From NCBI GenBank assembly GCA_017512095.1, contig JAFWHC010000001.1, forward strand, positions 1 through 64,000: 64,000 nt of DNA. Direction: 5' to 3'. This document shows, piece after piece, positions 41,703 to 50,050 of the stretch. The number at the start of each line of letters is the position of its first letter. Positions within the stretch are counted from its first letter, which is position 1. A program made the translations under genes and the position numbers. The stretch comes from Candidatus Saccharimonadota bacterium. GTDB lineage: Bacteria; Patescibacteriota; Saccharimonadia; Saccharimonadales; Saccharimonadaceae. The notes beneath the pieces were generated by a model, which saw only the letters and a program-made list of their open reading frames with translations, ran no database searches and was not told the DNA's origin.

Positions 41703-41877
41703 GTTTACCCCTCCTTACAATCTGTAAATGTACTCCCCCATAATCTTTTTATTATAGCATAAAACTGGGGAGTTGTAAAGAGGAGTGGTATATTGAGTGA
41801 ATCGCGCTTGAGAAATATTATTGGGGTGAACTTTATAAAACGGTAGTGAATGGTCTAAAAAGCACGCCACGCTTGTG

Positions 41878-42441
41878 GGGGGGTTTCACGATTAGATTAC
41901 ACGACTCTCAAATGTTTGTATAGCGTGAAGGCGCTCTTGAATTGTTCAGTTTCACGATTAGATTACACGACTCTCAAATGCTTGACCGGTGTAGCTTATG
42001 ATATAGTCTGTTCAGTTTCACGATTAGATTACACGACTCTCAAATGAACTTTTTGGCTTCCTGATGTCGGGAAGCGTTCAGTTTCACGATTAGATTACAC
42101 GACTCTCAAATGCCCCGCTGGAATATAAACCAAATAATTACGTTCAGTTTCACGATTAGATTACACGACTCTCAAATTTATACTGTGGTTAATGAATGAG
42201 AAACGATGTTCAGTTTCACGATTAGATTACACGACTCTCAAATAGAAATAAGTTTAATGATAAAAAGGCCGTGGTTCAGTTTCACGATTAGATTACACGA
42301 CTCTCAAATCCGAATAGTTCGATGAAAACGCGCCCTTTTGTTCAGTTTCACGATTAGATTACACGACTCTCAAATAATCATAAACATATTTAGTTATGCT
42401 TAACGGTTCAGTTTCACGATTAGATTACACGACTCTCAAAT
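41878..42441 (-). CRISPR. type II-A CRISPR array, 9 repeats and 8 spacers
   Basis: 36-bp repeats start at 41878, 41944, 42010, 42076, 42142, 42208, 42274, 42340 and 42406, all 66 bp apart, so every spacer is exactly 30 bp. On the minus strand the repeat begins ATTTGAGAGTCGTGTAATC and ends AAACTGAAC. Minus-strand transcription is supported by the promoter at 42508-42537, by the tracrRNA anti-repeat, and by the repeat at 41878, which is degenerate at its outer end (six G on the + strand) as leader-distal repeats often are. The other eight repeats are identical by eye. No spacer target could be searched. Confidence 0.97.
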
Positions 42442-42537
42442 ATCAAATGTAATTAAGAGTCGAAACGGCTCACGACTAAATGCCGGAAATCGTTTAACTG
42501 TATCTGTATTTTAGCACGATAGAAGTAGTTATGTCAA
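42442..42537 (-). promoter_or_regulatory. CRISPR leader and promoter
   Basis: On the minus strand TTGACA (42532-42537), 18-bp spacer and TAAAAT (42508-42513) give a start near 42500 and a leader of about 60 nt. The leader ends ATTTGAT directly before the first repeat, whose own start is ATTTGAG. Confidence 0.75.
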
Positions 42538-42624
42538 TTTTATAAGATTAAGCGTAAGCTATGCAAAAAGTTGTAAAAAGTGGAAAGTTTTTGCAGTTAA
42601 AGGATTTTGTAGTATAATGAAAGC

Positions 42625-43839
42625 ATGAATAGATTGATCGAAAGAAAAGAATATTTGAAAACACTTTGGCAGCTCAAGGATATAGATTTAATTAAAGTTG
42701 TGACTGGGGTACGGCGGTCTGGTAAGTCGACTTTGCTTCGACTTTTTCGGGAAAAATTACTGGAAGAAGTGCCGGCGACGAGGGTCCAACGATACGATTT
42801 TGAGGAGCGGCAAGAATTGAATCTTAAATCTTGGACAGAGATTTATGATATGGTTGCGGCGAAGCTTGTCAAAGGAAAAATGAATTATGTTTTTTTGGAT
42901 GAGGTGCAAGGGGTAAAAGAATTCGAGAGGTTGCTTAGCGCTTTGTTTGCAAATAAAGATGTTGATCTTTACATTACGGGGTCTAATGCGTATCTTTTGT
43001 CGTCGGAGCTAGCGACGCTGCTCACTGGGCGTTCGTTTACGATAAATATATTGCCTTTCTCGTTTAGTGAATTCTACGAGACTTTTGAGGAAGGAGCGGA
43101 CAAGTATGAAGTGTTTTCGGAGTATTTGAAGTTTAGTTCTCTGCCACAGGCGACGGAGCTTTATCATGTGAATCGGTCGCTCGTGCCGAATTATACACGG
43201 GAAGTGTTTGAGACCATTTTTGAAAATGATATAGCGGTTCGACACGAGTTTGGCTCAGAGCAGGCGTTTAGAAACGTGGCGGATTTTATGGCGGACAATA
43301 TCGGTAATATGGTTTCGCCGAATAAGATTGCTAATATTCTGACGCAAGAGGATAAGAAGATTGATAGCCGGACGGTTGAGAATTATTTGAAGTATCTTAA
43401 GGATAGTTATGTCCTTTACGAAGCGAAGAGATTTGATGTGAAGGGCAAGCGGATTCTTAGAACGAAGTCGAAGTATTACCTTTCTGACCTGGGTTTTAGG
43501 AATATGTTACTTGGCGAGAGAAGCGGGACAGACCTCGGGCATCTTTTGGAAAACGTAGTGTTTTTAGAGCTCTTGCGTCGTGGGCAACAAGTTTGGGTTG
43601 GAAAAGTGCGCGAGAAAGAGGTTGATTTTATCGCGCGAGGGTGGGGAGGGGAGCTGACATATTATCAAGTAGCGTATTCGGTGAGGGATGAGGACACGCG
43701 AAAGCGCGAATTGGCGCCGTTTGATTCGATTCGAGACCACTATCCGAAAGTGCTCCTCACGACCGATTTTGAAGAAATGACGATACGAGGAATTAAACAG
43801 ATCAATGTAGTAAAATGGTTGCTCGGGGAGAGCAATTAG
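42625..43839 (+). CDS. AAA ATPase with DUF4143 domain
   Basis: 404 residues. Walker A VTGVRRSGKSTLLRLF (about 27-42) and Walker B YVFLDEVQGV with the following LYITGSNAYLLSSELATLLTGR are typical of the AAA_14 family. The C-terminal DUF4143 part has a PD-(D/E)xK-like strand pattern (LENVVFLELLRRGQQVWVG, EKEVDFIARG). The family is widespread and of uncertain function. TATAAT (42613-42618) ends 6 nt before the ATG, a leaderless arrangement. It lies between the CRISPR leader and csn2, on the opposite strand from the cas genes. Confidence 0.88.
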   Translation: MNRLIERKEYLKTLWQLKDIDLIKVVTGVRRSGKSTLLRLFREKLLEEVPATRVQRYDFEERQELNLKSWTEIYDMVAAKLVKGKMNYVFLDEVQGVKEFERLLSALFANKDVDLYITGSNAYLLSSELATLLTGRSFTINILPFSFSEFYETFEEGADKYEVFSEYLKFSSLPQATELYHVNRSLVPNYTREVFETIFENDIAVRHEFGSEQAFRNVADFMADNIGNMVSPNKIANILTQEDKKIDSRTVENYLKYLKDSYVLYEAKRFDVKGKRILRTKSKYYLSDLGFRNMLLGERSGTDLGHLLENVVFLELLRRGQQVWVGKVREKEVDFIARGWGGELTYYQVAYSVRDEDTRKRELAPFDSIRDHYPKVLLTTDFEEMTIRGIKQINVVKWLLGESN

Positions 43840-43844
43840 GCTTT

Positions 43845-44513
43845 TTATAGTTCGCAGAGGTCGTGGTCGATGATGATTTTTTCGAAACGATAATCGACGT
43901 TTTCGGGCTGGCTTTCGACGAGAAGGATGTCGAATTCATGATTGTCGATGTTATGGATGAGACGCTTTAGCTCGTTATCCTCGAGGAAGGTGCGAAGGTT
44001 GATGAAGATGAAGAGTTTTGTATCGAGGAGTTCGGTCATCATGGACATGTAGTCGGTTAAGAGCTCGACGAAGTCATCTTCGTCGCCGATGATGTGGAGG
44101 TTGATGGCTTTGGCTATAACGTCGAGGTTAAAGTCTTCGGAGTCGACTTCAAAGCTGTAGTCTTCGACGTCGGTAAGCTTGCCTAAGTATTTTATAATGT
44201 TGGTTTTGAAACGGTTGGTGGATTCGTAGAAGTCCTCGGAGAGGGAGGTTTTGACGAGCATTTTTAGGAGGACGGTGAGGGCTTTTTTGTTGTTGAATTC
44301 GAGTTTTAAGGGATTAAAAATGATGTCGACGTCATCTTTTAGGGAGAGCTTTTTGCCGTCTCTTATGAAGGAAAATTTTTCTTCGTCTTCATGACGGGCA
44401 AGGGCGGCGAGAAATTCGCGGAGAAAGCGGGGGGATTCGATGATGAGCTCGCAAATATGTGAGGTGTCGGACCAAGAGAGGGTTTTGGTTAAGGTTTGAT
44501 GAGAGAAAATCAT
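43845..44513 (-). CDS. csn2: CRISPR adaptation protein Csn2
   Basis: 222 residues from MIFSHQTLTKTLSW, the usual size for the long Csn2 group. LFIFINLRTFLEDNELKRL and DILLVESQPEN are the recognisable C-terminal stretches. Csn2 forms a tetrameric ring on double-stranded DNA ends and is needed for spacer acquisition; its presence assigns the locus to subtype II-A. The ATG overlaps the cas2 stop (ATGA). Confidence 0.9.
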   Translation of the reverse strand: MIFSHQTLTKTLSWSDTSHICELIIESPRFLREFLAALARHEDEEKFSFIRDGKKLSLKDDVDIIFNPLKLEFNNKKALTVLLKMLVKTSLSEDFYESTNRFKTNIIKYLGKLTDVEDYSFEVDSEDFNLDVIAKAINLHIIGDEDDFVELLTDYMSMMTELLDTKLFIFINLRTFLEDNELKRLIHNIDNHEFDILLVESQPENVDYRFEKIIIDHDLCEL

Positions 44514-44830
44514 AGTACAACCATCCTTTCGTCGGTTTCTAGATAAGTGTTGTCTTTTTCGCCGACGAGGAATTTCATGCCGGAGAATTGGCGCTCGGTG
44601 ACAACGATAAATTGGACGAGCCCGAGAGGGGGTTTGTGTTTTCTGAGGTTTAGCTCGACTTGGGAGACAGAGTGCATGTTGAGACAAACCTTGGAGTAAA
44701 TTGATTCCTGCATCATGACGAAGCCTTCATTAATGAGGAATTTACGGAATAATCGATAGTGGCGGCGTTGGAGTGAAGTTTCTACGGGGAGGTCGAACAT
44801 AACAAGGACGCGCATAAATCTATAACTCAT
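44510..44830 (-). CDS. cas2: CRISPR-associated Cas2
   Basis: 106 residues starting MSYRFMRVLVMFDLP, which matches the start of streptococcal II-A Cas2 proteins and supports using the first ATG. The metal-binding Asp is in VMFDLP, and SIYSKVCLN and IVVTERQF follow. Cas2 is the structural partner of Cas1 in the integrase. It overlaps the cas1 end by 11 bp and csn2 by 4 bp. Confidence 0.95.
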   Translation of the reverse strand: MSYRFMRVLVMFDLPVETSLQRRHYRLFRKFLINEGFVMMQESIYSKVCLNMHSVSQVELNLRKHKPPLGLVQFIVVTERQFSGMKFLVGEKDNTYLETDERMVVL

Positions 44831-45695
44831 ACCAGTTTTTAATGAGGTTAGGGTTGTTTTCTTCGATAGCGAGGAAGACGCTGTGGGTGTAAATGCCGAT
44901 GGCGTTGTTTAGGAATTGTTCGGAGTTATCGATACGGATTTTGGAGTTGAGGAGATTGATGACGGCGAGTTTTTCTTCTTTTTCAAAGACGTTGAAGTTT
45001 GCGGTTACGGCGAAGCGGTCGATGATGGGGCGGAATGGTTCCATGAGATCGGAGCCGAGATTGAAAGGGTTTTCGGCGCTGTCATGCCAGATGCCGAGTT
45101 GGGTGAGGTAGCCGGCGGCGGAGATTTCACGATTAAAGCAAGCGAGCAGGATGGCGTAGCCATAGTTTAAGATGGCGTTTCGGAGGTCGTCGGAGTTGCG
45201 GTAGAATTCTTCGTCGAAGATGCTACCAAAGTAGACTTTAGCGGCATGACCTTCGCGGTTTGTCGGATCGCCCGGAAGAACGGCGTCGGCGTAATTTTCT
45301 AATTGCGAAAACTGGTCGGATTTTTCAAGTTTTTGCAATAGGTTGGCTTGGTGGTGGATTTTTTGTTTGATGATTTTCTGCCAGATTTTGCCTTTAATTT
45401 CGGGAGTCCAGCGGATTTGGGAGCGGATTTTGCCGGAGCTGATATAATTGCCGTACATTGGGATTAGCTCGGACATGGGGTTGTGGGAGTTATCGCAAAA
45501 GATAACCTTGATTTTTCTAGAGGTGAGTTCGGCAAGAAGGTAGGCTGTGATGGAGATGGCGGTTGTTTCGCACATTAAGACGGAGATGTCGTCGAGAAAG
45601 ATGCGCTTCTCGCCGTCTTCGTTTCGGACGACCATGAAGCTGTTTTTATAATCTAGTTTGCTTCTTGAAGAAATTACTACCACCCGCCAAGACAT
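44820..45695 (-). CDS. cas1: CRISPR-associated Cas1 integrase
   Basis: 291 residues, the usual II-A length. ISVLMCETTAISITAYLL, KVIFCDNSHNP and the core NREGHAAKVYF (metal-binding Glu) with YGYAILLACFNREISAAGYLTQLGIWHDSAEN (His) and DLMEPFRP (Glu/Asp) are all intact. Cas1 integrates new spacers at the leader end. It starts at the base after the cas9 stop, so cas9-cas1-cas2-csn2 form one operon. Confidence 0.96.
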   Translation of the reverse strand: MSWRVVVISSRSKLDYKNSFMVVRNEDGEKRIFLDDISVLMCETTAISITAYLLAELTSRKIKVIFCDNSHNPMSELIPMYGNYISSGKIRSQIRWTPEIKGKIWQKIIKQKIHHQANLLQKLEKSDQFSQLENYADAVLPGDPTNREGHAAKVYFGSIFDEEFYRNSDDLRNAILNYGYAILLACFNREISAAGYLTQLGIWHDSAENPFNLGSDLMEPFRPIIDRFAVTANFNVFEKEEKLAVINLLNSKIRIDNSEQFLNNAIGIYTHSVFLAIEENNPNLIKNWYEL

Positions 45696-48600
45696 TTAGA
45701 TTTTGTCTCCCGGTTCGTAGGTTCTGAGGTCGATGCGTTTTTCGAAGAGGCCAGTGGGGGATTCTTGGACGAGAACTATATTTTCTAGATTCGAAATTGA
45801 TGTCGATACGGCGGTAGCGCCAACGTTGGAAGCTTTTGAGACAATTGATGATAGATTCGCTTTTTCTGCGTTGCATTTTGTTAGCTTAAATAGCTCTTTC
45901 AAAAATGTGATTTGTTCTTCTTTGGATAAATCTTTAAACTTTGCTTTTGATTGCTGTATTTCTGGGATCTTTCCTCCTACGGTAGGCATATTTTTGAATT
46001 TTTCGAGTTTTTGCATCATTTCGTCGAACAATATTTCGTTTAGGGATTTAGTCAATATGTCACTGTCGTTTTTTTCTAGAATGGCTTTTATGTATGGTGC
46101 GTACTTGTCGTCATACACTATCTCGAATGCAGGCCAGACTATGAGAGAATTGCCGGTTTTGCCAGATAAATGAGTTGGGAAATCGTTTATTATGAGTTTT
46201 GATTTGAATGGGATTTTGGGGAGGATGATGCGGGAGTCGGGGTAGGTTGCGGAAAGGTAAGACTCGGGGGAAGTTTTTGCAATGATGGGGATTTGGACGA
46301 TGCGGCGTTCGGGCTCATCATTGTTATTTCTCGTTTCGATGAGGGCGAAGTAGGCGCCTTTGGCTTTGTTGAATCCGCCGTATTTTTTAACGTCGAGATT
46401 CTTCTTTATGGGGAGGAGATCAATATTGTCTGGGCTTTTTGGAACAATTTGGAGGTCAAAGAGAGCGCCGGTTTGTTCGTGGGTCATGCGAGTGATGAGC
46501 GGGCTGTTCTTCTGCATGGTTTTTGACATGATTTTTAGAGAATTGGCGTAATGCCAACCTTGCATCTCGGGCCAAGTGACGATGGAGCCATCTTTCTTTC
46601 TCCATTCAAGAGAGGGCCGGAAGAGGAGAGAGGTGCGAATGGAATAGTTTTTGCCGTTTCGTTTGGCAATCCAGGAACGAGGGTCGTCGGTGAAGGTGCT
46701 GTTTATGACGTTGCCGACGACGATGTTTAGGTAAGCATCTTTAGCATGATGGAGGTCGTTTAGGTTGCGGATTTTGATAAACTCGTAGGCGCCTTTTTTG
46801 ACTAGATTGCCATCTTCGTCCTTTTTGTCTTCGCCAAGTTCGCGACGGAGCGAGGAGACTAGATTGCCACGGACGAGGACGATTTTTGTTTCGGGAAATT
46901 CACGAGCGAGGACGTCGCGAAGGACTTTGACCGATTGGGCGGTTTCGACTAGCTGGCGAGAAACGAAGTTGCCGAGCTCGTCGGGAGTGAGTTCCGTGGT
47001 GCGGGTGAGGCGTTCGTATTTTTCGGTGGTGATGAGGTTTTTACTCTTCCAGTAGCCCCAGGTCTGTTTCATTTTGGCTTGAATTTCGGGTTTTAGTGGA
47101 TAGACGTTGGTTTTGGAACGGTTTAGCTCGGCCTTGACGAGGACGAGGTTGCGCTCGAGGCTGTCGTCTTTTGTTAGAGAACGAGGATAGATATGGTCGA
47201 TGTCGTAAAGGGCGACGTTGTTGAGGTCTTCGAGAGATATTCTTTCACCGGAATAAGCGCAACGTCCCATTTGAGAGAAGTAGAGGTAGAGTTTCTTTTT
47301 TAGTAATTCGTTAGGAGCGTCTTTGAAGGCGGAAAGTTCTTTTATTATATCTTTGACGTTTGAATCATTTTTGAATTCGGCATATTGTTCGGAAAAGCGG
47401 GTGAAGCGGGATTTGGCGGATTTATTGCGGAGCCTGTCGGCTTCTCTTTTGTCTACGCCGCGCGTGGACTCGAGGAAGATCTTTTTAGGGTCGGATTTGA
47501 GGATGGCGCGAAGTTCGCGGACGATTTTTAGTGCTTGCCAGATGGTGCGTTTGACGGCGGGGGAGCAATAGAGTCCTTTTATGTCGGCGTAAGTTGGTTT
47601 TTGGGATTTCTGGTTTTCGAGCGGTTGGTTATGTTCATCGATGGCGTCTTTGAAGTGGTGCTTTGAGCTGAGGAGTGCCATAAGGTTGTCGCCTGTTTCG
47701 TAAAGAGCGTCGAGGATGGACATGTTTCTACCGTCAATTTCAGCAAAAATGCCGGTAAGGAATTTTTGAGAGAAGTTACCCCAGTCTTTAGCGTGGAGTT
47801 TTTTGCTGAGCGTTTTTGCTATGTCGTTGCTGAGGGTCGGGAGAAGGGTTTTGATGCGCTCCTCCAAAATGTCTTTTTCTTCGTTTAGGGCGGTAGCGGA
47901 TTCGATGATAGATTCAAGAGCGGAGCGGGGGTATTTCTTTTCAAAGTCTGGGCCTAGGATTTGGGTCAGTTGAATCTGAGTCGAAAGAGTGGGGAGGAAT
48001 TTTTGTTCGTTCGTGCCGGTTAGTTCATCTTCGCCGTAAATCATGGAGCGAGAGAGGAGGCTCTTTTTGAGTATCTTTAAGGTGATGTTCCCTTTTAGTT
48101 CGCCAGTCTTGAAGAGATTGTCGAAGATGTCTTGTTTTAGCTTAATGTCGAGCGGACGGCCGTTAAGGCGGAGATTGTTGAGCTCATTTAAGACCATGTA
48201 TTTTTGGTAGTCGAGCGAGGCCTTCGGGAGGACGTCTTCGCCGAGGAGATAGGTGCAGCTGTTGGTCATGCGGCGGATAAATTTCTCGGCGCGGTCGCCA
48301 CGACGAGTTTCGTTAAAGATTTCCGAGAAATTCCAAGGGCGGATTAGCTCGGAGATTTCTTCGTCGGCCCAAGAGAAGTTGCTTTTATTTTTCGAGACAA
48401 GTGGTCCAATGTAATACGGAATGCGAAAACTGTGAATTTTTAGTAACTTTTTGCATTTAGTGTTATAGGTTTCGGACTCGTTCTTGACCGGTTTTGCGAA
48501 GCTCGGGAAATCTTTGGCGAGTTCGGAGACGATGATTTCTAGTTCTTTGTGATGCAGCTGCTCGGGGATGGTGCCTTTGGCCTGACCACGCTGTTTTGGA

Positions 48601-49847
48601 AGAAGTTCGCCGTTTTCGGCGAGAGCGAGGAGGTCTAGGTCGGCGGACGGGACATAGTTGTTTTCTTTGAGGAGTTTAGAAAGGAACGCGTTGAAGTCGT
48701 CTTGGGAGATGCGAGCAGTAGTTTTTCTACCGGCTTTCTCGGTATAAGCTCGGCCAACATAAGCGGTGTAGCTTGGGAAGGACTCGTCGTATAATTCTGT
48801 TTTGAAAAGTTTGACGTAAATTTCTTGATTTGATCGGAAGAAATCTTTGAGAGCTCTAAGGTGTTTTTGGTGGAGGTCGTAATTATCGACCATGGCGTAG
48901 GAAATTGTGTCGGTTGTGTGGCCTTTGAGAAGTTTTTCGAGAATTTGATAATCGTAGAGTTTTTTGAGGGTTTTGACTAGCTCGGTTTGTTCGGGGAGAA
49001 GGCGAGCCTCTAATTCTGGAAGAATTTTTTCTTCAAAATCTCCTTTCGAGAAGGAAGCTTTTAGCTCTTCCTCGAGAGAGAAGACTGGGGTGAGGTCAAC
49101 ATTATCGCTGCCGGCGAGGAGGGCGCCGAGACTGACTCCGGCTTTCTTATCAAAGTTTTCTGGGAGTTCGAAAAAATCGGCGAGAAGTTTCTTTTTGTCG
49201 AGCTTGGGGATTTTGTCGGTTAGAATTTTTTTGAAGTCGTTTTCGGCGATTTCGTCAATAGAGATGCCGTTTAGGGATAAGTTTTCGCGGAGTTCGGAGA
49301 AGAGCTCGGAAAAATTGCCAGCGCCTTCGATTTTTCCTTCGAGAAGGAAATGTCCGCGGTGCTTGTAGATATGGTGGATGGCGAGAAAATAGAAACGAAG
49401 GTCGAGAGATTTTCGGTTGGGTGATTTTGAGTTTTCGACAATAAATTTGCGGAGGTGCCAGATGGTCGGGAATTGTTTATGGAGATCTTTATCAGTGAAG
49501 TTTTTGTCGTTAAAGAGTGTGTTTTTAGAAGCGAGTTTTGGATTTTTATCTTCTACGCTGTAAAAACTTTCCTTAAGGCGTAAATAAAAGTCGGGGTCCA
49601 GTTTTGACATTTCTTCAGAGAAAAGAAGTTCAAGGAGTTTTATTCGAGATTTTGCGCGGGCAAGACGGCGGCGAGATGAGCGATGAGTGCGGCGCTCGGC
49701 GGCGGGCTGGGCCTCTTCGAAAAGGCGAGCACCCCAGAGGTCCTTACCTTTGGCACGTTTTAAGTTGTACTCATCGTCGGTTACTGTCCAGCCGACAGAG
49801 CTAGTGCCGCAGTCGAGGCCGATATAATAGGGTTCGGGTTTGCTCAT
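45696..49847 (-). CDS. cas9: type II-A CRISPR effector nuclease Cas9
   Basis: 1383 residues, as long as S. pyogenes Cas9. RuvC-I: GLDCGTSSVGW with Asp12. Arg-rich bridge helix at about 50-75 (ERRTHRSSRRRLARAKSR). RuvC-II: IFLESTRG with Glu793. HNH: YDIDHIYPRS with Asp884 and His885, then ELNRSKTNVYP. RuvC-III: LHHAKDAYLN with His1034 and Asp1037. The end GLFEKRIDL corresponds to GLYETRIDL of SpCas9. All catalytic residues are present, so RNA-guided cleavage of DNA is expected. The two PAM-reading Arg of SpCas9 are not at the aligned place (ATAVSTS), so a different PAM is predicted. It is the first gene of the cas operon, divergent from the tracrRNA. Confidence 0.97.
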   Translation of the reverse strand: MSKPEPYYIGLDCGTSSVGWTVTDDEYNLKRAKGKDLWGARLFEEAQPAAERRTHRSSRRRLARAKSRIKLLELLFSEEMSKLDPDFYLRLKESFYSVEDKNPKLASKNTLFNDKNFTDKDLHKQFPTIWHLRKFIVENSKSPNRKSLDLRFYFLAIHHIYKHRGHFLLEGKIEGAGNFSELFSELRENLSLNGISIDEIAENDFKKILTDKIPKLDKKKLLADFFELPENFDKKAGVSLGALLAGSDNVDLTPVFSLEEELKASFSKGDFEEKILPELEARLLPEQTELVKTLKKLYDYQILEKLLKGHTTDTISYAMVDNYDLHQKHLRALKDFFRSNQEIYVKLFKTELYDESFPSYTAYVGRAYTEKAGRKTTARISQDDFNAFLSKLLKENNYVPSADLDLLALAENGELLPKQRGQAKGTIPEQLHHKELEIIVSELAKDFPSFAKPVKNESETYNTKCKKLLKIHSFRIPYYIGPLVSKNKSNFSWADEEISELIRPWNFSEIFNETRRGDRAEKFIRRMTNSCTYLLGEDVLPKASLDYQKYMVLNELNNLRLNGRPLDIKLKQDIFDNLFKTGELKGNITLKILKKSLLSRSMIYGEDELTGTNEQKFLPTLSTQIQLTQILGPDFEKKYPRSALESIIESATALNEEKDILEERIKTLLPTLSNDIAKTLSKKLHAKDWGNFSQKFLTGIFAEIDGRNMSILDALYETGDNLMALLSSKHHFKDAIDEHNQPLENQKSQKPTYADIKGLYCSPAVKRTIWQALKIVRELRAILKSDPKKIFLESTRGVDKREADRLRNKSAKSRFTRFSEQYAEFKNDSNVKDIIKELSAFKDAPNELLKKKLYLYFSQMGRCAYSGERISLEDLNNVALYDIDHIYPRSLTKDDSLERNLVLVKAELNRSKTNVYPLKPEIQAKMKQTWGYWKSKNLITTEKYERLTRTTELTPDELGNFVSRQLVETAQSVKVLRDVLAREFPETKIVLVRGNLVSSLRRELGEDKKDEDGNLVKKGAYEFIKIRNLNDLHHAKDAYLNIVVGNVINSTFTDDPRSWIAKRNGKNYSIRTSLLFRPSLEWRKKDGSIVTWPEMQGWHYANSLKIMSKTMQKNSPLITRMTHEQTGALFDLQIVPKSPDNIDLLPIKKNLDVKKYGGFNKAKGAYFALIETRNNNDEPERRIVQIPIIAKTSPESYLSATYPDSRIILPKIPFKSKLIINDFPTHLSGKTGNSLIVWPAFEIVYDDKYAPYIKAILEKNDSDILTKSLNEILFDEMMQKLEKFKNMPTVGGKIPEIQQSKAKFKDLSKEEQITFLKELFKLTKCNAEKANLSSIVSKASNVGATAVSTSISNLENIVLVQESPTGLFEKRIDLRTYEPGDKI

Positions 49848-49867
49848 AAAAACTCCACAGTTAATTA

Positions 49868-49897
49868 TTTACATTTTAGCATGAGATAAAGTATAAT
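49868..49897 (+). promoter_or_regulatory. tracrRNA promoter
   Basis: TTTACA (49868-49873), 18-bp spacer, TATAAT (49892-49897), giving a start near 49904. It sits back-to-back with the cas9 5' region. Confidence 0.75.
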
Positions 49898-49903
49898 AGA
49901 AGT

Positions 49904-50048
49904 ATTCAATTTCACGATTGAATACACGACAAGTTCAAATAAGCGTTCCTTCGGGAATTAGCGACAACATCTATCTTTGATAGAAGTCCATTGGGACAAT
50001 TGAATGAGTCTTTTAAAAAACAGCCCCCATATACGGGGCTGTTTTTGT
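49904..50048 (+). ncRNA. tracrRNA of the type II-A system
   Basis: About 145 nt. The 5' part (49906-49941) is a degenerate copy of the CRISPR repeat on the + strand and so is complementary to the minus-strand crRNA over nearly the whole repeat, with a bulge at ACAAGTTCAAAT against ATTTGAGAGTCGT, the normal upper/lower stem layout. Next come AATAAGCG and a GTTCC-TTCG-GGAAT hairpin (nexus position), TCTATC-TTT-GATAGA, GTCC-ATTG-GGAC, and a terminator. The phrase AAGTTCAAATAAG parallels AAGTTAAAATAAGG of the S. pyogenes tracrRNA. Confidence 0.9.
50015..50048. terminator. bidirectional terminator, tracrRNA / valS
   Basis: ACAGCCCC, loop CATATA, CGGGGCTGT, with AAAAAA before and TTTTT after. Confidence 0.88.
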
Positions 50049-50050
50049 TG

